Made by a program: the position numbers and the translations under genes
The notes under the pieces: model-generated
What the model was told of the DNA's origin: nothing
Database searches by the model: none
Seen by the model: the letters and a program-made list of their open reading frames with translations, nothing else
Source: Bacillota bacterium
GTDB taxonomy: Bacteria; Bacillota; Clostridia; Oscillospirales; Acutalibacteraceae
Assembly (NCBI GenBank): GCA_023412715.1
Contig: JAEZCC010000037.1
Span: 103,057-167,056 of the forward strand
DNA: 64,000 nucleotides
Direction of reading: 5' to 3'
Part shown: positions 42,152 to 51,059 of the stretch, one piece after another
Position numbering within the stretch: position 1 is the stretch's first letter
How the letters are laid out: each line of letters opens with the position of its first letter

Positions 42152-42475
42152 ATGGCGCGATATGCGTTCTATCATACGCCTGAATGGAAGAAGCTAAGGC
42201 AAGCTGTACTGGATCGTGATGGAGGTATGTGTGTGGTTTGTGGACAGAGGGCTTCTGTTGTCCATCATGTCGTTCCTGTTGATGATAGTAACATTACTGA
42301 TCCTTCGGTTGTGTGGAGCATGGACAACCTTGTAAGCGTGTGCCCAATGTGTCATAGTGCGATCCATGCAAAGCTTTCAGGGGCAAGCGCGACAGCAGAC
42401 GGTTGGGTCTTCGATGATGGGGGGAATTTAATTTTTGTTGGTGACAAGCTAAAGAAGTTATATAAAATTCTATAA
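42152..42475 (+). CDS. HNH endonuclease next to terminase
   Basis: 107 aa. Phage HNH nuclease: EWKKLRQAVLDRDGGMCVVCG, HHVVPVDD (catalytic His pair), MDNLVSVCPMCHSAIHAKL with two CxxC zinc pairs. In HK97-like phages such an HNH protein next to the terminase genes is needed with TerL for cos cleavage and packaging. GGGGGTGA precedes the start. Confidence 0.9.
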   Translation: MARYAFYHTPEWKKLRQAVLDRDGGMCVVCGQRASVVHHVVPVDDSNITDPSVVWSMDNLVSVCPMCHSAIHAKLSGASATADGWVFDDGGNLIFVGDKLKKLYKIL

Positions 42476-42623
42476 TAGAAATAAATGGAAATGGATTCTT
42501 ATCATGGTGACTATCCCCCGGTTCGGTTTTCAAAAATAGGGCCTAGGGAAACCGTTGATTAGAGAGCTTTTTTCCTCCAAATGGAATTTTTTCGCGTGAG
42601 AAATAAACAGAAAGGAGTTTTTA
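42476..42623. other. Candidate cos/packaging region
   Basis: This 148-bp gap between HNH and terS is the usual site of cos in this phage type. It holds a C5 tract and a CGGTTT...AAACCG inverted repeat around CCTAGG (about 42518-42555). No direct proof. Confidence 0.35.
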
Positions 42624-43010
42624 ATGACAGATGCAGAAAAATTGTCTAAATTAGACAAAAATAAAAATACTAAATTAGAACTAAAGAAATTGGAAGCAAT
42701 TTTTAAAGATATACCCAATGACAAGAAAAAGTTGGTTGACTCCCTGATCAAACAGGCGGCATTTATGCAATCGACTTTGTATGAACTGAGTCTGTATATC
42801 AATCGTGATGGTGCTGTTGCTACAGATCAACACGGTAATACTAAGGAGTCACCGGCTATAAAAAGCTATACGGCTCTTATCAATAGATACAGCAATGTAA
42901 TCAAGCAGCTACTTGATTTGCTCCCAAAGGATCAGCCTGAACCAACGGCAGCGGATAAGGCCGCAAAGGATGAGTTAGCTCAATTTATCCAAAATAAGCC
43001 GGTGGTTTAA
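42624..43010 (+). CDS. Terminase small subunit (P27 family)
   Basis: 128 aa. Helical DNA-recognition subunit that starts genome packaging. The central FMQSTLYELSLYINRDG and PAIKSYTALINRYSNVIKQLLDLLP segments are typical of P27-family small terminases. AAAGGAG precedes the ATG. The large-subunit gene begins directly after its stop. Confidence 0.88.
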   Translation: MTDAEKLSKLDKNKNTKLELKKLEAIFKDIPNDKKKLVDSLIKQAAFMQSTLYELSLYINRDGAVATDQHGNTKESPAIKSYTALINRYSNVIKQLLDLLPKDQPEPTAADKAAKDELAQFIQNKPVV

Positions 43011-44632
43011 TTGCCTGTTAATTATATTTTAGAATATTGGAATAAAATTCAATCTGGTGAGATCATTGTTTCAAAGAGAATTAGACAGCTCTATCAGAAG
43101 GTAATTGACGAACTGGATCATCCAATAGAACCTTACATATTTGATATTGAACTTGCAAACAGGCCGATCTCGTTTATTGAAACTTTTTGCAGAAACTCTA
43201 AAGGGAAATGGGCTGGAAAGCCTATCTCCCTTTTATTATGGCAAAAGGCTATGATGCAGGTAATTTATGGATTTGTAAATAAGAAAACAGGGCTAAGGCG
43301 GGTGCGGGAAGTATTTGTTGTTACTGGCCGTAAAAACGGAAAGTCGGTTTTGACTTCCGGCATTGGTTTATTCGGCATGATAGAAGAACAGGGAGCGGAA
43401 ATTGCTTGTGTCTCTACCAAAATGGATGCGGCGAAGATCGTATTCAATGAAGCTTTGAACATGGTGAAACAATCGCCATATCTGAACCAGCATATTCGGA
43501 AACGAAAATCAGATATGTACATGGATGATATGTTCAGCAGCTTCAAACCCTTGTCGAGTAAATCAAATACGTTGGATGGGCTAAACGTATCGCTCGGCAT
43601 TTGTGATGAGGTTGGGGCTATCACTGACCGCAATATTTACGATGTAATTTTACAGTCGCAAAGTACACGGCAGCAGCCTATGATGTTCAGTATTTCAACA
43701 GCGGGATTTGTCCGTGAGGGTTTATTTGATACACTCCATAAATACGGTGCTGATATTCTGGACGGCAGATTGACTGATAATGAAATTCCTTATGGTTCCT
43801 TTCTTCCATTCTTTTATGAATTGGATGATCCCATTGAAATAGATGATCCCGATATGTGGATTAAAGCAAATCCATCTTTAGGTGTTATAAAATCCTTTGA
43901 TGAATTAAAATCAAACGTAGAAAGAGTGAAAATTGATCCTACATTTTTGCCAACACTTAGAGCGAAAGATTTTTGTATTCCCGGAAATGTTGAGAATGCT
44001 TATTTAACTCCACAGGAGCTTACGAATACCGCGACGTTTAACATATTAGATTTTAAAGGCTCATACTTCATCGGAGGTGTCGATCTTAGCGAAACAACGG
44101 ATTTAACGTGTGCTACTATTTTATTCCCGGAGATTCCGCAGAAAAGAAGATTAGACAGGATAAGGTTCCATACGATATTTTCCAGAAGCAGGGGATAATA
44201 ACTTTTTGCGAAGGAAACAGGGTGGACTATAACGATGTGACAAATTGGTTTACTGATGTTGTTATGGGACAGTATGATATTTATCCGTTTAAGATATATG
44301 CTGATCGCTGGAATACTCAGTATTGGTTTCGGGATATGAAAGAAAAAGATTTTCCGATTGAGGGTGCCGGGCAAGGGTATAAGACAATGAGTCCGACGAT
44401 GAAAACTTTAAAAGCTGATTTTCAGGCTCATTTGATAAACTATAACAACAATCCGCTTACTAAATGGTGTCTATCAAACTGTTCCATCAAACCTGATCCA
44501 GCGGGAAATATAAAATTCGATAAAAGTAAGAATAGGAATCTCCGTATCGACGGAGTAGCTTCACTTTGTGACGCTTACTTTGGTCTTATGGAAAACTATG
44601 GAGATTATCAAAATATGGTTAAAGGTCACTGA
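43011..44632 (+). pseudogene. Terminase large subunit, broken by an internal frameshift/deletion
   Basis: Two frames together make one Terminase_1-family protein. The first (43011-about 44130, TTG start) holds the ATPase: VVTGRKNGKSVLTSG Walker A, LGICDEVGAI Walker B, and runs to GGVDLSETTDLTCATILF, the first nuclease-domain strand. The second frame, +1 relative, resumes at YYFIPGDSAEKKIRQDKVPYD and continues to 44632 with the remaining nuclease motifs. About 15-20 residues normally found between these points are missing, so a small out-of-frame deletion around 44115-44135 is more likely than programmed frameshifting. Packaging should be lost unless this is a sequencing error. Confidence 0.8.
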
Positions 44633-44648
44633 AAGAAGGTGAATTATT

Positions 44649-45932
44649 ATAGCAAAACAAAAAAGAAGTTTCTTTCAAAAGATATTCGGCAATAGACCGA
44701 AGAATAATCAACCGTTATCTACAGCGCAAATGCTGAACAGCTACTACAGCCGTATTTATAATTATGGCGGTTCGCTTTATGACAATGCTGTTGTAAGGGC
44801 TTGTGTGGATACGATTGCACGGTATTTTGGAAAAATGCAGATGGTACATAGATTAAAAGGCGTGACCGTTTACGACGGCTTGAATACTCTGTTGAGCCTA
44901 CGTCCGAACCCTGATATGAGTTCATATGATTTTCTTTATAAAACCGCTACGTGTTATGAGATGGACAATAACGCTTATATCTATATACAGCGTGACGATA
45001 TAGGTAATGTAACGGCCTTATACCCTTTCAGCTATTCACAAGCTGAATTAAAAGAAAATAAGGTCGGGGATATGTTCTTGGAATTTACATTTAAAACAGG
45101 GAAGAAGGTTTCTGCTCCTGTTAATGATGTTATTGTACTCCGAAAACATATGTACGAAAATGATTTCTTTGGAGAAACAAATAATAGACCGCTTTTCCCG
45201 CTGGTTAATCTGTTACATGTAATCAGCGAAGGAATTTGTAGTGTTGTAAAAAGTTCTGCTTTTATTCGTGGTATTTTGAAAATTGTTGGGAATGTACAAC
45301 GACCAGAAGATATTAAAGAGAAACGTGATCTATTTAAAGATCAGTTCTTATCTACTCAAAATAACGGTGGGGTTATTATAGCGGATTCTGGTATGGAATA
45401 CATTCCGATCGATTCTAGACCAATGTATATCAATGATAAGCAGACAGCTTTAGTCAATCAATCTGTATATAGCTATTTTGGACTCAACGAAAAGATTATT
45501 AACGGTACGTATAGCGAAGCAGAATTTCAGGCATTTTATGAAGGCGTATTGGAACCGCTTGCTCTAAAATTAGCGGAAGAGCTAAGTTATAAACTGTTTA
45601 CTCAGCGTCAAATTGGTTTTGGTAACGAGGTTGTATTAGTTGGCGATAAGCTATCCTATATGAGTATGACGAGTAAGGTTAGCATGATTAACAGTGTGAA
45701 GGATCTCGGCGTTCTGACAAAAGGAAGTATTGCAGATATTCTTAATATTGAGCGTCCCCCGGATGCCGATACCATCTTACAAAGTTTGAATTATATTGAT
45801 ACTAATATTGCTAACCAATATCAGCTTAATCAATCCAAAGCGAAAGGAGGTGACGCTATAGATGACGAAACAAACAACTCAGCAGGAAATTCGGATGAAT
45901 CCGATCCAGATCAGAGCAGCGGAACAGACTGA
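44649..45932 (+). CDS. Portal protein (HK97 family), non-standard start
   Basis: About 427 aa. The portal dodecamer forms the DNA entry vertex. Family features: VDTIARYFGKMQMVHR, LSLRPNPDMSSYDFL, YIYIQRDDIGNVTALYPF, VIVLRKHMYENDFFG and a C-terminal ERPPDADTILQSLNYID. Family members begin about 27 residues before the first ATG (44730); the matching codons here are ATT-ATA-GCA (44646-44654) right after GAAGGTGA, so ATT or ATA must serve as the start, or the start codon is mutated. The end overlaps the protease gene by 71 bp in another frame. Confidence 0.88.
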   Translation: MAKQKRSFFQKIFGNRPKNNQPLSTAQMLNSYYSRIYNYGGSLYDNAVVRACVDTIARYFGKMQMVHRLKGVTVYDGLNTLLSLRPNPDMSSYDFLYKTATCYEMDNNAYIYIQRDDIGNVTALYPFSYSQAELKENKVGDMFLEFTFKTGKKVSAPVNDVIVLRKHMYENDFFGETNNRPLFPLVNLLHVISEGICSVVKSSAFIRGILKIVGNVQRPEDIKEKRDLFKDQFLSTQNNGGVIIADSGMEYIPIDSRPMYINDKQTALVNQSVYSYFGLNEKIINGTYSEAEFQAFYEGVLEPLALKLAEELSYKLFTQRQIGFGNEVVLVGDKLSYMSMTSKVSMINSVKDLGVLTKGSIADILNIERPPDADTILQSLNYIDTNIANQYQLNQSKAKGGDAIDDETNNSAGNSDESDPDQSSGTD

Positions 45933-46458
45933 AAATAATGATCTAATCATCGAAGGAAAAGCAATTGTATTTAATCAGAAAACACTTTTATTTGACGATG
46001 GTAATGATCAGTATTTTGAGATGATTGATTCCTGTGCTCTTGATGGCGTAGATTTATCTAATGTATATCTATATTATAATCATACTGATAAGGCAGTTGC
46101 AAGAACCAAAAATAAAACGCTTGAATTAACTGTAAAACAAGATGGTTTATATTTTAGGGCAAAACTAATTGATACTACATACGGTTCTGATTTATATAAG
46201 ATGGTTCAAAGCGGATTAGTTGATAAATGCAGTTTTGCTTTCACCATTGCGGAACAGGATTTCGATTCAGAAAGTAATACGTTTACAGTTCGCAAGATAG
46301 ATAAACTGTTTGAAGTTAGTCTTGTTGATTTTCCGGCCTACGATGAAACTAACGTAAGTGTTTCCGCAAGGTCAAAGTTGACTGAATTGGAAACAGAACA
46401 TCAGAACCAAATCTATAAAGATAAACGCAAGAAATTAATTCTTGAAACATTACTTTAA
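45862..46458 (+). CDS. HK97-family prohead protease
   Basis: 198 aa. It cleaves the capsid scaffold (delta) domain during head maturation. The catalytic His74 (YYNHTDKAV) and Ser124 (DKCSFAF) sit in the expected herpesvirus-protease-like motifs, followed by RKIDKLFEVSLVDFPAYDET. It starts inside the portal gene (AAAGGAGGTGA at 45841 is the ribosome site), the usual overlap in this module. Confidence 0.92.
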   Translation: MTKQTTQQEIRMNPIQIRAAEQTENNDLIIEGKAIVFNQKTLLFDDGNDQYFEMIDSCALDGVDLSNVYLYYNHTDKAVARTKNKTLELTVKQDGLYFRAKLIDTTYGSDLYKMVQSGLVDKCSFAFTIAEQDFDSESNTFTVRKIDKLFEVSLVDFPAYDETNVSVSARSKLTELETEHQNQIYKDKRKKLILETLL

Positions 46459-46479
46459 TTTTGAAAGGAAGTATTATTT

Positions 46480-47616
46480 ATGACTAAATTACAGGAAAGA
46501 ATGTTTGAAATCAATACACGCAAGGCTGAAATACGCAAGGATATTGAAACTAATAAAGAGAAAATTGATATTGATAAATATGAAAAGGAACTTCGTGATT
46601 TGAATACTGAACTTGAAGATATCCAAAAGCGTATGAAACTTGTCGATGGAATTACTATTGAAAAACCAAAGGATGGTGTTGAAATGAAAGATAATTATAC
46701 AGTTGACAGTAAAGAATATAGAAGCGCATTTCTAAAGAAGCTTCAGGGTAATCGCCTGAATGAAGTTGAACAGAGGGCTTATACTTCCGTTGCTGATTCT
46801 GCTGGTGCTGCTATTCCTACTCAGACAAGCGATCAGCTTTTCAGCAAAATCAAACAGGTCGCGCCGATCCTCAATGAAATCACGCTGCTTCAGGTTGCCG
46901 GTGATGTGAAGTTCGCGATTGAGGACGTTAGGGATAACGCCGCTCGGCATGCTGAAAACGCGACTGTTACTCCTGCTGGTGACAAGCTCGTTTCCGTGTC
47001 ACTCGGAGGTTACGAATACGTAAAGGTTATCTCGATTAGCAAGACTGTCCAGACAATGGCCGTTGACGCTTTTGAGGGATGGCTTACCGATATCCTCTCC
47101 ACTGATGTTGCACGTGCGATTGAGAATGATGCTATTAACGGCACGGGAACAGATCAGCCGAAGGGTGTGGCATATGCCAATACTTGGGACGATACCAATT
47201 CTGTCACGATTGCGGCAGCATCTTCCCTTACATATGGTGATGTTTGCAAGTTTGTAGGGCTTCTCCCCGGTGGTTATGATGCAAACGCTAAGTTCCTCAT
47301 GAGCAAAAAGACACTTTATCAGGATTTCATTACTCTTCAGGATAAAAGCAAGAATGACCTTGTGATCCGTAACGCGGATGGTACATTTAACATTCTCGGT
47401 TATCCCGTGTTGCTTTCTGATTCTGTTACGCTGCACAATGCCTATTTAGGTGACTTCAAGAAAGTTGTTGGTAATTTGAGCCAGAATGTAATGGTTGAAT
47501 CAAGCGTGGAAAGCGGGTTCCGGTCTAATAGCATTGATTTCCGTGGAACTGCTATTTTCGATTCCAAACCTGCAATCGGCGAAGCGTTCGTGAAGCTGAC
47601 TAAGGCAGAAGCATAA
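46480..47616 (+). CDS. HK97-fold major capsid protein
   Basis: 378 aa. The N-terminal 70 residues are a coiled-coil delta scaffold domain (RKDIETNKEKIDIDKYEKEL), then the HK97 core begins near EYRSAFLKKLQGN. Typical segments are GAAIPTQTSDQLFSKIKQVAPILNEI, ENDAINGTGTDQPKGVAY and the C-terminal FRGTAIFDSKPAIGEAFVKLTKA. Codon use from about 46,850 on becomes noticeably more GC-rich than in nearby phage genes, fitting high expression or recombination. Confidence 0.95.
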   Translation: MTKLQERMFEINTRKAEIRKDIETNKEKIDIDKYEKELRDLNTELEDIQKRMKLVDGITIEKPKDGVEMKDNYTVDSKEYRSAFLKKLQGNRLNEVEQRAYTSVADSAGAAIPTQTSDQLFSKIKQVAPILNEITLLQVAGDVKFAIEDVRDNAARHAENATVTPAGDKLVSVSLGGYEYVKVISISKTVQTMAVDAFEGWLTDILSTDVARAIENDAINGTGTDQPKGVAYANTWDDTNSVTIAAASSLTYGDVCKFVGLLPGGYDANAKFLMSKKTLYQDFITLQDKSKNDLVIRNADGTFNILGYPVLLSDSVTLHNAYLGDFKKVVGNLSQNVMVESSVESGFRSNSIDFRGTAIFDSKPAIGEAFVKLTKAEA

Positions 47617-47630
47617 GTAGGTGACTGATA

Positions 47631-47972
47631 ATGTCACTGTTAAACCAGATCAAGCAATCTTTACGCATTACAGCGGATAATACAGCGTTTGACGATGAGA
47701 TAAGCGATTTGATTTATCAGGCCGTCGACGATATGAAAGCATCGGGTACAAGTCCCGGTGCTTTTAATCGTTATGGTGAAAAAGATGAATCAGGTAATAC
47801 CATTGATACAATCACCGATGGAAATATCCGTCAAGCAATTATATTGTTCTGTAAAGCGTATTTTGGAATAGATAATCCGGATAAAGAATTCTTTGTGGAT
47901 CGGTATCATTATAAAAAGGCACAGTTGTTAAATCAGTCTGCCTATTCGGTTGGTGATAGTTATGAGGTATAA
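47631..47972 (+). CDS. Head-tail connector (gp6-like)
   Basis: 113 aa. Helical adaptor that sits below the portal: LLNQIKQSLRITADNTAFDDEISDLIYQAVDDM, then DGNIRQAIILFCKAYFG. It is the family of HK97 gp6-like phage connectors. It overlaps the next gene by 11 bp. Confidence 0.85.
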   Translation: MSLLNQIKQSLRITADNTAFDDEISDLIYQAVDDMKASGTSPGAFNRYGEKDESGNTIDTITDGNIRQAIILFCKAYFGIDNPDKEFFVDRYHYKKAQLLNQSAYSVGDSYEV

Positions 47973-48300
47973 AAGTACAAACGCTATCTTTAACCAAACA
48001 ATTGATTTAGTTTCGCAGACTTATAAAGAAGATGAGTTGGGACAGAGGATTCCGGATAAAACGGTTTATAGAATGATATATTGTGCAAAGAAAAGTGTTC
48101 CTCAAAATGAGTTTTTCCTTTGCGGTCAAACGGGTATTAAACCGTCTGCAATGTTTTTAGTTAGAACCGGCGAATATAACGGAGAAACACAATTACGCTT
48201 CCCAGCAAATGAAAGCGGGACTACATACGATATATACCGTGTTTATGATACTACGGGAGAATGTACGGAACTCTATGCGGAGGTGAGAGCCGGTGGATAG
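47962..48300 (+). CDS. Head-tail adaptor / closure protein
   Basis: 112 aa, beta-rich (MRYKSTNAIFNQTIDLVSQTY...), start at ATG 47962 with GGTGA 5 nt before. Size and position match the SPP1 gp16-like head closure proteins. Overlaps the next gene by 8 bp. Confidence 0.7.
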   Translation: MRYKSTNAIFNQTIDLVSQTYKEDELGQRIPDKTVYRMIYCAKKSVPQNEFFLCGQTGIKPSAMFLVRTGEYNGETQLRFPANESGTTYDIYRVYDTTGECTELYAEVRAGG

Positions 48301-48658
48301 TGTTAAAGTTACTGCTGATGATTTTGAAGGTGTTATCGCTGCATCTTTGCAGGAATTCTCTGATGAAAAGACAAAAGAGATCAAAGAGATCATAACTGAT
48401 AAATCGAAGGAATTGGCTGAAAATATTAAAAATGATTCTCCAAAAAAGAGCGGAAAGTACGCTAAAGGATGGACTTCAAAAAAGCTCTCAGAGGATAATC
48501 TTAATATATCGTATGTTGTCTATAACAAGAACAAGCCGCAAATAACGCATTTGCTTGAGAATGGACACGCTAATAGAGATGGCTCCCGTACTGAGGGCAT
48601 TCCGCATATTGAACCGAATTGTGAAAAGATCGAAACCGAGCTTGATGAAGCGATTTAA
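48293..48658 (+). CDS. HK97 gp10-like tail-completion protein
   Basis: 121 aa, GTG start. DKSKELAENIKNDSPKKSGKYAKGW and the later THLLENGHANRDGSRTEGIPHI are hallmarks of the HK97-gp10 family, which completes the head-tail joint. Confidence 0.85.
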   Translation: MDSVKVTADDFEGVIAASLQEFSDEKTKEIKEIITDKSKELAENIKNDSPKKSGKYAKGWTSKKLSEDNLNISYVVYNKNKPQITHLLENGHANRDGSRTEGIPHIEPNCEKIETELDEAI

Positions 48659-48674
48659 AATACAGGTGAATAAT

Positions 48675-48998
48675 ATGAAAATAACAGAGTTAAAAAATGT
48701 ACTTGGTACAGTTGGCTTACCTGTAGTTTATCACAGCTTCCAATCATCCGGCGAAGAAGTCAAGCAGCCGCCTTATATTTGTTGGTATGTAAAAGAATCG
48801 GATAATGTTGCGGCTGATAATAAGGTCACGGCAAAGCTTAACCGATGCAATATTGAGCTTTATACGAATTACAAGAGTCCAGAATTAGAACAAAGATTAG
48901 AAGACGCTTTAGATAAGGCGTCTATTTTTTATGACAAAACAGAACTTTATATCAAAGAAGAAAAAATGTTTGAAGTCTTATATGAAATTGAAATTTAA
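48675..48998 (+). CDS. Tail terminator / minor tail protein
   Basis: 107 aa from ATG 48675 (AGGTGA upstream). Contains GLPVVYHSFQSSGEEVKQPPYICWY and a C-terminal ALDKASIFYDKTELYIKEEKMFEVLYEIEI, typical of the small tail-terminator-like protein before the tail tube gene. Confidence 0.7.
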   Translation: MKITELKNVLGTVGLPVVYHSFQSSGEEVKQPPYICWYVKESDNVAADNKVTAKLNRCNIELYTNYKSPELEQRLEDALDKASIFYDKTELYIKEEKMFEVLYEIEI

Positions 48999-49018
48999 AT
49001 AAAGGAGTTGTGACTAGG

Positions 49019-49597
49019 ATGGCAACAACAAATAAAAATAAAGTCTTATACGGTCTGAGTGATTGCTATTATGCAAAGCTCGCGGCTGATGGTACATATG
49101 TTACGCCTGTTCCTATTACAGGTGCAGTCAGTATTTCATTAAAACCAGCCGGTTCTACGGCTACAGTCTATGGCGATAACATCGCGCAGGTTGATTTTGA
49201 TGTTAATCAAGGATATACTGGAAGCATTTCTTTTGATATGATACCAGATGATTTTAGAACTGATATTCTTGGTGAGGTTGTTGATACAAATGGGGTAGTA
49301 ACAGAAAGTTCAGATGCGAAACCATCAGAATTTGCGTTACTTTTCCAATTCTTGGGTGATGTTAATAACCGCCGTCATGTTCTTTATCGCTGCAAAGCCA
49401 GCAGACCAAACGTCGAGAGTTCTTCAATGGCCGATAAGGTCGATATTAAAGAAGATTCTCTTGATCTGACCGTGCGTCCCGTTGCAAACGGGGCGCTTGC
49501 ACACAAGATTAAATCCTATGTAGATAACACGGAAGAACAAGCAGCAATTTATCAGAATTGGTATACCAAAGTTTATGATGGAACTACAGGTTCCTAA
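49019..49597 (+). CDS. Major tail tube protein
   Basis: 192 aa. Beta-rich phi13/TP901-like major tail protein: GAVSISLKPAGSTATVYGDN, QGYTGSISFDMIPDDFR and a C-terminal domain with EDSLDLTVRPVANGALAHK. The ATG at 49019 is preferred over GTG 49010, which lies only 2 nt after AAGGAG. Confidence 0.88.
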   Translation: MATTNKNKVLYGLSDCYYAKLAADGTYVTPVPITGAVSISLKPAGSTATVYGDNIAQVDFDVNQGYTGSISFDMIPDDFRTDILGEVVDTNGVVTESSDAKPSEFALLFQFLGDVNNRRHVLYRCKASRPNVESSSMADKVDIKEDSLDLTVRPVANGALAHKIKSYVDNTEEQAAIYQNWYTKVYDGTTGS

Positions 49598-49623
49598 TTT
49601 ATAAATAAGGAGATTAATTATAG

Positions 49624-50007
49624 ATGGAGAAAACTTTAAATATCGGCGGTAAAAACGTCACCTTCAAATGCACGGCGGGTACGCTCTTGAGATATAAGCA
49701 GGAATTTGGAAAAGAGTTCCTCGCAGATGCAGCAGAATTGATGAAGTTTGAGGATAGTAAGACCAAAAAGAAAGTAGAGAGTTCAGACGGAAAGATTACT
49801 TTTAAGGATGAATATGATTTTACGAAGCTAAATCTGGAACTGATTTATAATCTCGCTTGGGCAATGGCTAAAACTGCCGATAATTCTATCCCTGATCCTT
49901 TAATGTGGTTGGATGGTTTCGATACTTTCCCGCTTGATACTATTGCACCTGATTTAATGGAACTACTTGAACATACCCTTCAATCTAACACTCCAAAAAA
50001 CGGATAA
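49624..50007 (+). CDS. Tail assembly chaperone, short form (gpG-like)
   Basis: 127 aa. It chaperones the tape measure during tail assembly. IGGKNVTFKCTAGTLLRYKQEFGKEF and a helical end match the family. It terminates at 50007, 4 nt after the slippery heptamer; a fraction of ribosomes should shift to the -1 frame and make the longer G-T form ending at 50243. Confidence 0.85.
   Translation: MEKTLNIGGKNVTFKCTAGTLLRYKQEFGKEFLADAAELMKFEDSKTKKKVESSDGKITFKDEYDFTKLNLELIYNLAWAMAKTADNSIPDPLMWLDGFDTFPLDTIAPDLMELLEHTLQSNTPKNG
49995..50001 (+). promoter_or_regulatory. Programmed -1 frameshift site
   Basis: A AAA AAC, a canonical X XXY YYZ slippery heptamer, sits in the zero frame two codons before the chaperone stop. 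The -1 frame is open from here through to 50243. Confidence 0.85.
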
Positions 50008-50243
50008 ACGGCAATGATAATTTAGATGCTGATACAGAGCCAATGACAACAGAAGAATTTCTTGCGCTCTGTAAAAGCTGCAAATTATCCGTTGCCGAAA
50101 TGGATGAACTAAATGTAGGTACAGTAATTGATTATCTCTACCATTATACTGATATGAAGAAGCAAGAATATGGAGTAAGCGATAATAACCGGTTTGACAG
50201 TAAAATTCGTAACGCTACGCAGGCCGATTTTAACGCTTTCTAA
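49998..50243 (+). CDS. Tail assembly chaperone, frameshift extension (T part)
   Basis: Read in -1 frame after the heptamer, adding about 81 residues: a short linker and then MTTEEFLALCKSCKLSVAEMDEL, ending at 50243. The internal ATG at 50043 has no ribosome site, so it is expressed as a fusion (49624-50243) as in lambda G/GT and many siphoviruses. Confidence 0.8.
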   Translation, partial: KRINGNDNLDADTEPMTTEEFLALCKSCKLSVAEMDELNVGTVIDYLYHYTDMKKQEYGVSDNNRFDSKIRNATQADFNAF

Positions 50244-50368
50244 CAGTTGGATATAAAGCTGTCGTGCAATAAGGGTGAGAAATTGATTGGCTAATAAATG
50301 GGAAATTAATTGTGGGAAATATTAATCCCTTAATTAGTTTCCCTTATTTTTTATTGAGGTGTTGATGC

Positions 50369-51040
50369 ATGGACGAAATATGGCATGACGTTAAAAATTT
50401 TGAAGGATTATATCAAGTTTCTAATTTTGGGAGAATTAGAAATATAAAAGGAAGAACCCTTAAACAACAAATAAATAAAGACGGATATTTTCGAGTTGGT
50501 TTATCTTTTAATCATAAAAGAAGATACTATTTTGTGCATAGATTAATTGCAGAAGTTTTTCTTCCTAATCCAGATAATAAAAAATTTATAGTACATAAAG
50601 ATCATAATAGACAGAATAATCAAATATCTAATCTTCAATGGATCAATGGATCAAATAATAGACCTGTTTATCAATTTGACAGACATGGTAATTTGATAGG
50701 AAAATATCAATCATCGTGTCAAGCAGCAAAGCAATTAGGTATATCAGATGTAGATATACGTTGTTGTGCAAATGGAATAACTAAAACAGCATATCATTAT
50801 ATTTGGATTTTTGAAAATGATTTAGATCATTTGTCAGAAAAAATAGAAGTTGCCAATCAGCACAAATATAACAAGCGTGGAAAAAGAATTAATCAATATG
50901 ATTTGGATGGAAATTATATCCGAAGTTATTTATCTGAAGGTGAAGTAGAACGCATTAATGATTTTGATTGTGGTGCAATTAGCGGCTGTTGCAGAGGTAA
51001 ATATAAACAGGCTTATGGTTACATATGGAGGTTTGCATAA
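50369..51040 (+). CDS. Homing-type HNH endonuclease with NUMOD4 and NUMOD1 domains
   Basis: 223 aa. N-terminal NUMOD4 (WHDVKNFEGLYQVSNFGRIRN), HNH nuclease (HRLIAEVFLPNPDN, HKDHNRQNNQISNLQW), then two NUMOD1 DNA-binding units, one near 110-150 and one at the C-terminus (ISGCCRGKYKQAYGYIWRF). It is a free-standing homing endonuclease inserted between the tail chaperone and tape measure genes, a common spot. Its last domain closely resembles the C-terminus of the polymerase at 36842-40264. Confidence 0.93.
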   Translation: MDEIWHDVKNFEGLYQVSNFGRIRNIKGRTLKQQINKDGYFRVGLSFNHKRRYYFVHRLIAEVFLPNPDNKKFIVHKDHNRQNNQISNLQWINGSNNRPVYQFDRHGNLIGKYQSSCQAAKQLGISDVDIRCCANGITKTAYHYIWIFENDLDHLSEKIEVANQHKYNKRGKRINQYDLDGNYIRSYLSEGEVERINDFDCGAISGCCRGKYKQAYGYIWRFA

Positions 51041-51059
51041 TTCAAAGGGAGGTGATTAA

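Noticed and set aside
42530..42802. Minus-strand 90-codon frame over the start of terS
   Set aside because: It lies antisense to the well-supported small terminase, has no ribosome site and is Leu/Ser/Phe-rich as expected for an AT-rich antisense shadow.
44100..44200. Programmed frameshift in the large terminase
   Set aside because: No slippery heptamer in phase, and joining the frames leaves out residues that family members have between the two parts. Deletion fits better.
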